Shown: positions 30,815 through 43,490, numbered from the stretch's first letter. The stretch: DNA of 64,000 nt from Halicephalobus mephisto (GCA_009193035.1 SWDT01000186.1:62001-126000), one strand, 5' to 3'. Notes: generated from the sequence alone by a model not told the origin. Made by a program: numbers and translations.

Positions 30815-33800
30815 TCACCATTTGGGAATAAGTTTATGCCATGTAGTAACTGGGGAATCTGGGTGGAGAAGGGCTTCTTTCCACTGTTTCGTCCCCGTGT
30901 CACTTCCTTGTGCCCCTACGATGACATGCCCGATTTCATCATTTGCAGTAATCATATCAAAGTCCATTACCTGGAAATTAAATATTGTAATCGTTAAACA
31001 TCGTGCTATACAGAAGGCAGAAACGAAGATTGTTAGGAAATTATCTTAAGACGAATTTCTGAGATCTTTCACTAAGTTTTAGGAAATTTTTGAAGCTGTT
31101 GTAAAATTCCAGTATGGTTAATGCAAAACTTAAAAATGAATGTTATTACGGAATTATTTTAAAACGAATTTCTAGAACTTTGTATAATCTTTCAGAATTA
31201 CAAGTTTTAGATCTTGTTTCTAATTTCACAACATTCTGGAAAGCTTCAGAATCTTCTATGAGATTGTTAAAGCTTACAGAACTTTATACTAGATTCTGAA
31301 GGATTCCAGCAGCTTCTACGAACTTCTATTTTTCAAAAACTTACCGATAACACAAAATTGATTTCATTTTCGAGTTTTTCTTTACAAGGAACTTGGAAAC
31401 TGAAGACTTCGTTGAATATAGGGGTCTGAGTCCCGGGTTTTACGGTAGTTTTCCGTTTTTCCACTTTGTTCCCTTTTTGGACGAGCCAGACTTTAACATA
31501 AGGGTCGCAGCTCCTGAGCTTGTCTCTCTGGGGCAGATCCTTGGCCCTCAGGATGGAAACACTCATTTTACTGGTTTCGGCGAAATAACAAAGAGAAACC
31601 ATAATTTCGCCCACATGTTCCTTGGATACTGTAGGCCGTTGAAGATGCTTCCAATAGACTGGTGTTTTTTCGAATTTGACATTCTTCATCGGAAGCAGCA
31701 TCTCTCCGATCGGGTCGTCTGAACTGAATCTGTCGTAATCCATCACCTGCATGACGAGGGTCATGTCGTGGAGTTTCTTCATAGAATGTCCTAAAGCGAA
31801 TATTTTTTACGTTTAAAAATGTTTTTTGGATAATTTAATCTTAGAAATTATATCCAGAAGTTAAATTTTTATGTTTTGTATGTTAAGAAAATCAAAGTGA
31901 TATCACCCTAATCCCCTTACTCTGTCCCGAAGGTAGAGGCGAAATTAACCCTCTTCCATCGGTCTTCAGAGGGGAAATAAGACCCCTCCTGCCGGCCAGG
32001 GACAGCGATCTCGCCCCTGCCCTCAGGTGCTGACAGGAAGGAGCCGTCGGGTGCTTCTTCCTGTGCCCCGGAACATGTAGGAATCCATGAGTTAAGTGAA
32101 CAGCCGCTAACCGGTCCATTTTTGACTACAAAAAACAAAAATTCCGATTTAAAAATTAAAAACTTCATTACGAAACTGTCGACACGAATTTCTAGAACTT
32201 TTCAGAAACTCCTAAACTCGAGATTCCAGAGGTTTCTACTGGATTCTGGAAGGCTTAAAGAGTCTGTTAAATCCTCAAGGATCTTGGGATCTTCTCATGG
32301 AAGTTAGAAGACTTCAGAAGTTTTAAAAGATTCTAGAAGACTTCAGAAACTTCAAAAAGATTTTCAAAGAATTTAAAGACTTCGATTTGATTCTAGTAAT
32401 TCCGAAAATTTCTATAAAGCTAAGTAAAAAATCATATTATTACAAAAATCCAAAATAGATATCATTACGAAAATGTTTCAATATGAGTTTTTAGAATTGC
32501 ATGTTGTAGGTCTTAGTTCCGAACATTTTCACAAAATTTTAGGATTTTCTTAAATTTTCGAAGGATTCAGAATTTTTAAATGTATTCTAGAAGCTTCTGC
32601 AAGGTCTATGAAGATACTTAAACCTACTACTGACTTTTAGAAATTTCAAAAAGATTCCTATGATTTTGTAAAAAATTTCCAAAAAAATTTTCGAAAATTT
32701 CAAAAGCTTGAAAAAATTCTAATTTAAAACATTCAAAAATCGTAAATCCACGAATAAACAATGAAAGCTGCCATTTTTCTTCTTCAGCCAAAAAAGTAAA
32801 CCAATTTAGAGTAAATTTTGACTTTGTAATTGAAAGCCAATTGAGGAAGCCAAAATGCAATAAAGGAATACTTGACCGCTCAAGGACCTTGTCCTCTTGT
32901 TTTTGAATAGAAGCCTGTCAGAAAGAAATTTACGAGATGCCTTTGGATTTTGGAAAGCGCGATAGATATAGTATTTTTGGACATAAAAAATCGAAAATTA
33001 ACAGTGGTTTTTTAAAGATAGTTGCACACAAAAAAGAGTACATAGTATATAATGTATGGATACATTAAAACGATTCTAATATCTCAGATACATTATATCC
33101 AGTATACAGATACATTAGGGATATTTGTTGTGTATAGTCTTAGATATATACCTTAATACAGTATTAGAGACAAATCTTAATACAGGCACAAAAATAGATA
33201 TATAATATATAATGTATGGATACATTAAAACGATTCTAATATCTCAGATACATTAGGGATATTTGTTGTGTATAGTCTTAGATATATACCTTAATACAGT
33301 ATTAGAAACAGTTCTTAATACAGGCACAAAAAATAGATATGTGGTATACAGTATATAGATACATTAAAACGATTCTAATACCTCAGATACATTATATCCA
33401 GTGTACAGATACATTAAGCTGATATTGCTGCATTGTATTTGATGTATCAGGATATTGAATATAATGTACCTGATACATTAGAGCCGTTTTAATATATCTT
33501 TTTTTGTATGTAGGTGACTTCATTTGACTTTAGTAAAAATGGCATAGGGAAATATGAAATTTCGAGTTATGGTAGTAAATTGATAACCTTAAAAAGTAAT
33601 TTTCATCACAAAGTTAGATAGATAATCCAAGGTCCATCTCTAAAAATAATATAAAGATATAAAGTTCAGGGTTACGATAACGATGTAAGTTTATAACATT
33701 AGGAAAACAATTTTTTGTTAGTACAAAAGTCTATAAAATGATCGACCTCAATTAAAACCGAAATTAAATTTGTAATTTCCACACAACAGTGGAACAAGTC

Positions 33801-36800
33801 AGTTTTCTCAAGTATTTTATGTAAATTTGTCAATTTGATTTTGAATTCGACTGTTTCATGGATCTCGTCACAGGAAATTCCAGATGACCTTAGTTGACCT
33901 TTGTAAAAGCAGAAATATATTATGTTCTAGACTGCGAAAGTAAACTACATAGATGTTTTTAGAAAAACAATTTTTTTGTCAAGAAGTTAAAAATTGGTCT
34001 TTTTGGACCTCTAAGAAGACAAAAAAAACATGGAGTTCTGACTCATAAAAATAAAGTAGATTGATACCCTTTGGAACAATAATTTTCTGTCGAAAAATTA
34101 CAACGGGACTCCAGAAGACCTTAATTGGCTTCTACAAATACAATATGAAGATACATGAAGTTCTAATTTACGGTTTTTTAATCACTTGATAGTCATTGGA
34201 AAAACGATAATTATATAAAAAATCAATTTAAAAAAAAATAAAAATATAAGTTATAAAATTACGGTAGATGATTAAAACGATAATTATATAAAAAATCAAT
34301 TTTAAAAAGTATGAAAATATAAATCATAAGATTACGGTAGATAACTAAAAACCATAATTATATAAAAAATCAACTTTTAACTTCAGATGTCTTCCAAAAA
34401 AATTTTCAAAAATGATTCAAATTGATAAAAATAAAAATAACCAAAAATAAACTTTCAGGATTGGCATTTGACATTCCCCCCACCCCCATCGTGATCTTTG
34501 TTTTAAAAAGTAACAAAAAATGAGGGTGGTATTACACCGAAAATAAAATAACTTTCCTTCCAGAAACTTTGTAAATTTTGCGTGGCCAAGCATGAAAACG
34601 GACACTTGTCAAATTTCAGTGTTCGACCGGATTAATCCTTGTGAGAAAAATTAAATGCAAACATGTCCAAAATCAAAATTATTTTTTTCCAAAAAGTTTA
34701 AAAAATAAAATTTTCTAAAAACAAAAATTCAAAAAATTTTTAAATTTAAAAAAATTCAAAAAAATTATTAAAATTTTTAAAAAAATTCAAAATTTAAAAA
34801 AAAATAAAAAACTTCTTAAAAAAAAAAATTCCAAAAATTTTTAAATTCAAAAAAATTATTAAAATTAAAAAAAAAATAAAAAACTTTTTTTAAAAACAAA
34901 AAATTTAAAAATGTTTTTAGAAAATTCTGGAAATAAAATTCTTTAAAAATATAATTTTAAAAATGCTTTAAAATTGGATTATTTCATATGCGAAAAAAAC
35001 TATATTGTTTTAGTCCAAAAACTAAAATTGCATTTTCTTTTTCGAAATCAGATAAGGAAGATTTTGAAAAAAATAAACGAGCAATTTTGTTGACGAATCC
35101 AAATTTTTGAATTTCAAACTAAATTAAATATTTTACAAAAATGAAAATTTTTTCTGAAAATAGTAAAGAAAAATTTTACACAACTTTTGTGATTTTTTCA
35201 TAAATATCTGACACAACTATCTTCGGAATTTTACAAAAAGTATATAGAATACAATAATAAGATTCTGAGGTTCTGAACCTAAAGTCAGAATTGAGAATTA
35301 GGAATCGACTTTTAGAATCCGTAGATTCTGAATCTAAAATCAAAATTGAAAATTGACCTTTAGAATTCACAGATTCTGAACCTAAAGTCAGAATTAAGAA
35401 TTAGGAATCGACTTTTAGAATCCGTAAATCCTGAATCTGAACTCAGAATTGAGAATTAACTTTTTAGAATTCACAGATTCTGAATCTAAAGTCAAAATTG
35501 AAAATCGACTTTTAGAATCCGTAGATTCTGAATCTGAACTCAGAATTGAGAATTAATTTTTTAGAATTTACAGATTCAAAATTGAAAATTGACCTTTAGA
35601 ATCCGTAAATCCTGAATCTACGGGTTTCATTATCTCAACCTCCATGTTTTTTGTAAAATTCTGACAATATTTTTTATTCTGTGTTAGAAAATACAAAAGT
35701 TTCATAAAATCACTCTTAAAAAATTCAAAATTTAATAAAATTTAAAATAAATTCAAATTTTGAAGGTCTTAAATGGAAAAAAAGAGTTTTTTAGGAGCTT
35801 CGAAAGTTCAAAATTAACTCATACTTGAAGGGTCTCAATTGGAAAATAGGAATTTTTAATCATTTTCAGAAGCCGAAAATTAATTAATATTTGCAAGGTC
35901 TTGACTGGAAAAATTAGATTTTTAATGATCTTTAAAAACTAAAATTAATAAAAAATTTTAATAAAAAAAAAGAATTTCTATAATTTTTAAAAAAGTTTAA
36001 AATTAACAAAAAACTTCAAAAATTTTAATCAAAAAAAAGTATTTCTATAATTTTTAAAAAAGTTTAAAATTAACAAAAAATTTCAAAAATTTTAATCAAA
36101 AAAAAAGAATTTCTATAATTTTTTAAAAAAGTTTAAAATTAACAAAAAATTTCAAAAATTTTAATCAAAAAAGATATTTTTAAAAAAGTTAAAATTAATG
36201 GAAAATTTTTGAAATCTTAATCGAAAAAAAATAAAATATTTATAATTTTCAGGCTAAAAATAATTTATATTTAAAAGGTTTTGACTAGAAAAAATAAATT
36301 TTTTATAATCCTTAAACATTCAGAATTATCTAAGAATTTAATTTTTAATAATTTAAAAAAATTAAAAATTAAAAAAAAATTATTTTAAAAAATTTTAATT
36401 AAAAAAAAATAAAAAAATTAAAATTCACAATTTAAAAAAAAACAAAAATTTTAATTTAAAAAAAAACAAAAATTTGAATAATTTAAAAAAAATAAAAAAT
36501 TCACAATTTAAAAAAAAAACAAAAATTTTAATTTTAAAAAAATAAAAATTTGAATAATTTAAAAAAATTTTTATAATCTTTAAAAGTTTAAAATTGACAC
36601 TCGAAAAATCTGAACTGGAAAATTCGAATTTCCGTATTTTTAAAAAAGTGAAAAATATTATAAAATTTGCTGAATTATGTGAAAATAGTTTTTAACAAAT
36701 ACTTTATCGACACGTCAAAAGCGCATCAAGTCGTTTTAAAAAAACTAAAATTATTTATAAACAAATTTTGTCTCGATATCATTTGAGAAAATTTATATCA

Positions 36801-39007
36801 TTTGAGAAAATTTTATTTTTCATTGTTGCCGAAAAACGAAAAAAGGAAAAAGTCAGAGACTTCCGGAGGTCCGTCTCAAAAAAGGAAATTCAATCAAGTT
36901 CTGATTGAGGACAAGAAATCCACAAGTCGGACAATTTTCAATTCAGAAATTTTTTAAAATTTATTTTAAATATTTAATTAAATTAATTTTAAAAAACAAA
37001 CTCACCTGGAAATACGAGAACTTGATTAAACTTCGGGTTCAGGTTTCTATGATGAGTTTTCGTTTTTTTGGATTCTTGAGGTTGTTCGAGGAGGAAGACC
37101 CGGACGTAGGGATCCGACGAACCTGGAAAAAAAATTGTGAAACATTTATATCCCAGAACTATATAATTCAAAAATGTGTGTACCAGAAATGTATAATTCA
37201 GAAGTATGTGTTCTAGAAATATATGTCCCAGAAATGTATATGTCTCAAAAATATGTGTTCTAGAAATGTGTGTCCCAAAAATATATGTCCCAGAAATGTG
37301 TGACTCAAAAATATGTGTTCTAGAAATGTATGTTTCAAAAATATGTGTTCTAGAAATGTGTGTCCCAAAAATATATGTCCCAGAAATGCGTGATTCAGAA
37401 GTATGTATCCTAGAAATGTGTGTTCCGGATAGTTGTATCTCTGACGCTTATATTGTAGTATTAACTACTTTAAATCAAAAATTACAGACAGAAAACTGTT
37501 CAAGAACCATTCTGTGTAACTTTTGTTGTTTTTATATGAAAGTTTGACATAAACGTCCTCAGAATTCTACAAAAAGTATGTAGAATGAGGTAATTAGATC
37601 CGTAAATTCTGAATCTGATGTCAAAATTAAGCATTGGTATTCAGAATTCTGAAATTTAGACTTCTTTAAAAACATCTACGTCAAACTTTCATATAAAAAA
37701 CCATAAAAGTTACACAGAATGGTTCTTAAACAGTTTTCTGTCTATTGATTTTTGAAAAGAATCTTAGAGCTTTGATGACATTTTAAAAATTACAGAATTT
37801 TTAATTCTGGATTTTCGAAAATTACTTTATTGACAAAAATGACGGATAATGAAGCAACAGAAGAACCAAGTGGACTTCTATGTTTTGCGATTAATGTTTT
37901 TACCCAAGTTTTGTGTTTTACAATAATTATGTAATAATTTAAATAATAGTAATTTATTATTATTTATAGTTTGTTTTATCATTGTCGACGCAGTCGAAGA
38001 TGGCAGCAGTGGAGAACGACAGATGAATCATTAATGCAAAAGAGACAAATGAGCTTCTACGCTTCACTATTAATGTGCTTGATTCGGGTTTTATGTTTAT
38101 CGTGATTATATAATGCTTTAAGTAATCGTAATGTATTATGTACAGTAGAACTTGGATATAAGATACCTTCACTATAACATATTTCTTGTTATAGCATAGA
38201 GTTTGGGTGAGTTCAGTTTTTATCCAAATTTATCCCTTCTATGATATATCCTTCCTTATAACATACGTTTTGCCTGGTCACAATGGGGTATTTTATATCC
38301 AACTTCTACTGTATAACTCATTTCAAATGGCCACCGTGACCAAAGTGATTTCCCTTGTAGAATGTAAAGCTTATATATTCCTGAGAGTGGTGGTGACGAT
38401 CATAGCTTGTGCCATTCACAATACTAATCAGCAATAAGAAGGTTTACTACTTTTAAAATCACTTACCGGTGAAGTCTCTGATAGGTAGATCTACAGCCTC
38501 CAGAACGTGGACAAACAAAGATGAAATATCTTTATCGTAATTCAGAGAAAAGTTTATTCTTCCTCTATATTCCTCGATGTATTTTGGCTTGAGCATTTCG
38601 ATGACCTTTGTACTCTGAAACACCAAGTCCTATTCATTACTGTAATCGCAACAAACCGAGCTTTTCCACGGAACGCTTTGAGAAATCCTCTCCTTCAAAC
38701 TGATTCCCGGCTGAACAGGTTTCGTGTTAAGATCGAATTTGAGTTCACTGTTGTCATTCAGAAACCAATGAGGGAACTTCTTGACATCTGCATCACTATG
38801 AGTTGAATTTCTTTTTAGGTAGACGAGTACGGTGGTTCCTACTGCCAAAGCTACGATTCCCATGATCCAGACGCCGTAGATCCAGATGAAAGAAGGATCT
38901 GGTTCTGACTGGGAAGGTAGACTCGGCAAGGAGAGGGTTTTATAAGGATAAAAGTCAGAGTCAAATCCATCCAACCACTTGAATCGGAATTCCGGAGATA
39001 CTGGCAT
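30815..39007 (-). CDS. Synaptotagmin (TM-C2A-C2B)
   Basis: Five exons: 38657-39007, 38467-38614, 37006-37122, 31345-31790, 30815-30970; 405 residues. The N-terminus has a membrane segment at about residues 40-64 ([20 protein letters not shown]). C2A keeps all five Ca2+-binding acidic residues (Asp164, Asp170 in SSDPYV, Asp223 and Asp225 in MDYDRF, Asp231). C2B keeps [14 protein letters not shown] and [13 protein letters not shown], and ends with WHKLIPKW, the WHxL motif. The protein is therefore expected to be a Ca2+ sensor for vesicle fusion in neurons. A TTATTTTTCAG acceptor lies 4 bases upstream of the ATG, a likely spliced-leader site. The first intron uses a GTTTGT donor. The third intron is 5.2 kb and holds most of the repeats described below; I saw no further exon in it. 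I cannot say which snt paralog this is. Confidence 0.9.
31905..32135. other. G+C-rich island inside the synaptotagmin intron
   Basis: About 220 bp stand out from the surrounding A+T-rich intron (e.g. GACCCCTCCTGCCGGCCAGG, CTGTGCCCCGGAACATGTAG). Two minus-strand frames stay open across it but show no family features. No splice sites in a fitting phase were found to make it a synaptotagmin exon. Identity unknown: a decayed mobile element or foreign fragment is possible. Confidence 0.55.
33024..33513. mobile_element. MITE family 2, compound copy in synaptotagmin intron
   Basis: Ends ACACAAAAAAGAGTACAT and its rough reverse complement at 33,500. The interior has iterated ATGTATGGATACATTAAAAC, CAGTATTAGAGACAAATCTT and TACAGGCACAAAAATAGATA blocks, here partly duplicated so that the copy is longer than the others. 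Confidence 0.7.
33514..35260. other. A+T-rich intron sequence
   Basis: Part of the synaptotagmin intron. Contains short iterations such as AATTATATAAAAAATCAA (34,210-34,380) and A-rich runs. No exon or gene recognised. Confidence 0.5.
35265..35640. repeat. Tandem repeat in synaptotagmin intron
   Basis: About five units combine GATTCTGAA(C/T)CTAAAGTCAG, AATTGAGAATTAGGAATCGA and CTTTTAGAATCCGTAGATTC. A related single unit is at 37,590-37,650. Confidence 0.85.
35641..37005. other. A+T-rich intron sequence
   Basis: Iterations of AAGTTTAAAATTAACAAAAA (35,990-36,190) and AATTTAAAAAAAAAC (36,350-36,560). No exon recognised. Confidence 0.5.
37165..37427. repeat. 15 bp tandem array in synaptotagmin intron 2
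   Basis: About 17 units of the type ATGTGTGTCCCAAAA / ATATGTGTTCTAGAA. The 15 bp period keeps one frame open for over 80 codons with a 5-residue repeat ([10 protein letters not shown]), but it lies inside an intron antisense to the gene. Confidence 0.88.
37488..37745. repeat. Inverted repeat, arms of about 70 bp
   Basis: Left arm AGACAGAAAACTGTTCAAGA ... TTTTATATGAAAGTTTGAC; right arm is its reverse complement (TCAAACTTTCATATAAAAAA ... CAGTTTTCTGTCT) after a spacer of about 110 bp. Could be a MITE or a hairpin source. Confidence 0.75.
37980..38455. mobile_element. Interspersed repeat, copy 2 (nested MITE inside)
   Basis: Matches 11,200-11,640, e.g. ATGCTTTAAGTAATCGTAAT and ACTAATCAGCAATAAGAAGG. 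Lies in synaptotagmin intron 2 close to exon 2. Confidence 0.65.
38141..38313. mobile_element. Pogo/Tigger-like MITE (family 1)
   Basis: TA-flanked, ends CAGTAGAACTTGGATATAAG and TTATATCCAACTTCTACTG; nested in the interspersed repeat at the same site as in copy 1. Confidence 0.82.
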
Positions 39008-39413
39008 GGTTCTGAAAAATAAGATTCAAATGACAAAAGTAGCAACGTCACTTTTGACAAAGATACGGTCAATCCTAAGTAAAATTACGGAAGAACAAAA
39101 TGATATCACGTCTTAACTTCTAAAAACACCTTTATTCTGAATTCTACAAATATTAAAAACTGTAACTTTGCTACAGTAGCATAAAAGTAGGACTATTATA
39201 TTATTTTTAACAACTATCAACTTTGACAAAGAAGATAGTATAATTAAAACAACTTTTACGAACATTTGACAGTTTTGACGAAACATAATGATATATTTAT
39301 TTATATGAGATCTTAAGGTTTCACAAAACTACAAGATGTATGACGAAATATCACATATTCGTCACGTGGAAGTTACAATTTCTTTTACATATACAGTATA
39401 TCACTGTACTTTA
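39008..39413. promoter_or_regulatory. Synaptotagmin upstream region
   Basis: About 400 bp before the first MITE. Several ACATTTGAC/CAACTTTTG-like words, but no site I can assign. No gene. Confidence 0.35.
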
Positions 39414-39594
39414 TACAGTAGAACTTGGATATAAGATACCTCCTTGAGACCGGGAAAAGTATACCTCATAACAAAGGACATACTATAGCAGGGGTCAATT
39501 TGAAGGCAGACTAACCAAACTCACTCACTCACACCGTATATTATAACAAGAGATATGTTATAACTAGGGTATCTGATATTCAAGTTCTACTGTA
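39414..39594. mobile_element. Pogo/Tigger-like MITE (family 1)
   Basis: TA-flanked, ends CAGTAGAACTTGGATATAAG and CTGATATTCAAGTTCTACTG; interior CTCACTCACACCGTATATTA. Confidence 0.88.
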
Positions 39595-39646
39595 TAATAT
39601 TTTATCTTTTTCTCTTTAAAATAATTACAAAATACCTAGTTCTATA

Positions 39647-39825
39647 TACAGTCAAACTTGGATATAAGATACCTCTTTGGGACTGGCCAAAGTATACCTC
39701 ATAACAAAGGACATACTATAGCAAGGGTCAATTTGAAGGCAGACTAACCAAACTCACTTACTCACACCGTATATTATAGGAAAAGATATGTTATAACTAG
39801 GGTATCATATCCAAGTTCTACTGTA
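39647..39825. mobile_element. Pogo/Tigger-like MITE (family 1)
   Basis: TA-flanked, ends CAGTCAAACTTGGATATAAG and TCATATCCAAGTTCTACTG; in the same orientation as the copy 50 bp to its left. Confidence 0.88.
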
Positions 39826-40199
39826 CTTATAAATAATCTAAATTTATATCTTCACTTTCCTTAAATAATAAAGACTAAAGCGCCTTCATTCACTCTAGTA
39901 CGTAATACTAACCCGTCCTTGTCTCTAAAATTAAGGTCTGAATCGGATTGTAGTGCAGGAATATCAGATCCTGAATCAATTTGTTTAATGAACAGTTTGG
40001 AATTTCATCAAAGACGAAAAATAAAAACAATTTCTGACGTGAGTTTACAAAACCAAACACGCAATGATGGGAAATAAAAAATTCATAGAATATGATAACT
40101 CTTGAATATTCGGAAACGGTCAACAAGAATAAATATGAATCTTGACGAAATTTGAAGATGCTTTTGAATGCGAAAGTTTAAAGAAAAATCTGACGTAAT

Positions 40200-42560
40200 C
40201 AAGATGAAAGATCACGTATGATTTCTATTTTAGGCCAAATCTTTTTGAAAAAGTACTTTCTCATGGTCTTGAGTGGAAAGTGAATGCGTAGTTTCCACTC
40301 AAGACTAAATAGTATTTAAATTCATTTTTTGCTTGGTCTTGAGGGGAAATCACTTATGTATAACTTGGATTCAAAGTTATAAAGTTTTCTAAAAAGTACT
40401 TTTTTATGGTCTTGAGTGGAAAGTGAATATATAACTAGATTTACACAACTTCCACTCAAGACTAAATAGTATTTAAATTCATTTTTTGCGTGATTCTAAA
40501 TGAAAATCGCGAATAAAACAATATATGGCTTCGAATTAGGATGAAGCAAAGTCTTTAAAAATAAACTTTTCGTTTGATCCTGACTAGAAACCACATATAT
40601 TATCTCGTTTATAATTTTCAATCAAGACCAAACAAAAATCCCCAAAAAATAGTTTTATGATTCTGGATGGAAGACATAAGTAATTTTGTGTTTTGAAAGA
40701 CTAATGTTCATTTTTTAAAATCACTTAAAAAGGTTATTTGGGATGTACTAAATTAAGTGACAAATTTGAATTCTATAATCTTCGAAAATTCAAACATCAT
40801 TTAGCGATAATCCTGGACTATTGGAAAACACAAATAATCAGTCCGCAAATGAAACGGGAAACCACAAAATATTTCTCCTTGGAAAATGAGGATTTAAGAT
40901 TTGAACGATTATGAATAACTATTTGAAATATGGAAAATGAGAGCAAGATTCAGGGATAAAACCAGGCATCTTTGGAAGGGGATTTGAAGAGATTTGTCAT
41001 TTCGGTCTTGAGAGGAAACATTGGTTCCTGAGATTTAATATCAAAGTGGATTTAATATCCAAAATCCTAACACGAAAAAATCTTACTCTTTGGGTCTTGA
41101 CAAGAAATGGTATTTGAATTCCTGGATCTCGACATGAAAAAAAATTACTTCTCTCGATTCTGGGATGGAAATGGACTTAGGCTTTAGGATCCTGGCACGA
41201 AAATAAGATTATCTATTATGTCTTGATAATCAATACTATTTACTATTCAGAATCTCATACAAAAAATTTATTTTTTGGGTCTTAACACGAAGAAAAAGTA
41301 ATTCCTTAGGTCTTGATACGAAAAAAGTAATTCTTTAGGTCCTTACACGAAAGAATTTTTTTTCGATAAAAAATAGTATTCAACCTTCTGGTCTTGACAC
41401 GAAGAAAAAGTAATTCTTTAGGTCCTTACACGAAAGAACTTTTTTGATAAAAAATAATACTCAACCTTCTGGTCTTGACAAGAAAATTAACTTCGTCTAT
41501 TGAATCTTGATACAAATGAAATTTTAATGAGTTTTAATGAAAAAAGAAATTAATTCTTATTATTCCGAAACAAAAAATTAATATTTAAAATGTCAGTTAA
41601 AAAGTTCTGTAGTTTGAGTTTTGAAATGACATAGGATTTAGATTTGTGAATTTCTGCATGAAAAAAAATTAATTTTCATAATTCTAAAAGAAATATTTGT
41701 ATTTAAAATCTCGGAATAAAGAATTTTGTATTTTTAATTTTAATACAAAAAGGAATTTAAATCTGTGGATTTCGACACGAAAAATAAAATTCATCCTTCC
41801 GGGTCTGATACGAAAACAGATTTGACATATGTAGTTTATGTACGAATTACACTCTACTCATCGGGTCTTGATATGAAAACAGATTTGTAACGGTCTTGAT
41901 AAGATTGATAATTTTTATCCATGGGTCTTAACACGAAAGGAAAATTAACTTTTTTGGTCCTAACACGAAAAAAGATTTATAACGGTCTTGATAAGATTGG
42001 TAATTTTCATCTATAGGTCTTAACACGAAAGGAAAATTAACTTTTTTGATCCTACCACGAAAACAAATCTATAATAGTTTTGATAAGATTGATAATTTTT
42101 ATCCATGGGTCTTAACACGAAAAAGAGAATCATCCTTTTTGGTCCTACCACGAAAACAGATTTATTATGGGGTCTTAAAGCGAATGATAATCTTACTTCT
42201 TAGATTCTAACACGAAATATGATCTTCTTCATCAAATTTTGAAATAAAATAAAATCTTTAGGTCTTAGACAAAAAAAAATTAACTTTTTTGATTCTACCA
42301 CGAAAACAGATTTATTATATAAAGTCTTAACACGAAAGAAAAATTATATTTTTTGGTCCTAGCACGAAAACAAATATATTATATAAAGTCTTAACACGAA
42401 AAAGAAAACTATTTTTTTTTGGTGGTGACACGAAAAAGAGCATTGACTTTCCTGGTCCTGACACGAAGAAGAAAACTACTTTTTCCGGTCCTGACAAGAA
42501 AAAGAGAGTTAACATTCCTGGTCCTAACATAAAAAAATATAACCATAAATCTTGAGACGA
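40200..42560. repeat. 2.3 kb degenerate array of a GGTCTTGACACGAAA-like motif
   Basis: More than 40 variants of (G/A)GGTC(T/C)T(G/A)A(C/T)ACGAAAA occur every 30-60 bp, all on the plus strand, separated by A+T-rich spacers such as AATTCTTTAGG. The left part (40,260-40,680) has a related GGTCTTGAGTGGAAA form. No coding frame. The arrangement is between a satellite and a dispersed motif field. Confidence 0.85.
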
Positions 42561-43490
42561 AAAACGACTTAGTCCTCTAGATCCCGGAACAAAAACGAAA
42601 TTTATTTTTAAAACAATTTTTTTGAAAAATCATGTTTCAGTAAATTTCTCAATTTTTGCAATACCTTTTGACGAGATTATTCATTTTAAATAAATTTAAA
42701 GAAATGGAAACCATTCAAAAAACGAATGCAATGAATATTAAAATATTTTTAAGAAAAATGAAACAATAAAAAAGTTTTTTGATGGATGAAAACGAAATCA
42801 AAAAAATTTTGTGTCAAAAATGAAATGAAATGTAAAAAATTTGCAAAACAAAATACTGTAATGTGGGAGTAAAAAATTCAAAAATATTTTATTTTTTTTG
42901 TAAAATTTATTTTTTCAAAAAAATTCAGTTTTTGAAATAAAAAATTAAATAAATTTTTCAGTGAGAAAATTTTCGGTAACAAATTTAGTAGTACTGAAAT
43001 ATTTTGTAATTTTAAATAAAAGTAATTTAAAAAATAATTAATAATTAATGGGTACTGTAAAATGCAAAAAAATTATTAAAAAGTTAATTTTTTTAAATAA
43101 TTTTATACATTTTTAATTATATTCTTTATTGACAATAGTAGTATTGTAATATTTTGTAATTTTAAATAAAAGTAAGTTAAAAATAATTAATAATTAATGG
43201 TTACTGTAAAAAGCAAAAAAAAATAATTTAAAAAATTAGTTTTTTAAAAATTTTTCAAATAATTTTATACATTTTTAATTATATTCCTTATTGAAAATAA
43301 TAGTATTGTAATATTTTATAATTTTAAATAAAAGTAAGTTAAAAATAATTAATAATTAATGATTACTGTAAAAAGCAAAAAAAAATAATTTAAAAAATTA
43401 GTTTTTTAAAAATTTTTTAAAATAATTTTATACATTTTTAATTATATCCTTTATTGAGAATATTGGTACTGTAATATTCCCAAATCTCAC
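42561..43490. repeat. A+T-rich DNA with a roughly 165 bp tandem repeat
   Basis: About 43,000-43,480 holds three units containing TTTTATACATTTTTAATTAT, TAGTATTGTAATATTTT and AATAATTAATAATTAATG. No gene. Confidence 0.75.

Noticed and set aside
31892..32168. Extra synaptotagmin exon in the G+C-rich island
   Set aside because: Exons 3 and 4 join perfectly in phase within the C2A domain, and the island offers no splice sites in a fitting phase.
37206..37547. 113-codon frame with [10 protein letters not shown] repeats
   Set aside because: Direct product of the 15 bp array, inside and antisense to a synaptotagmin intron.
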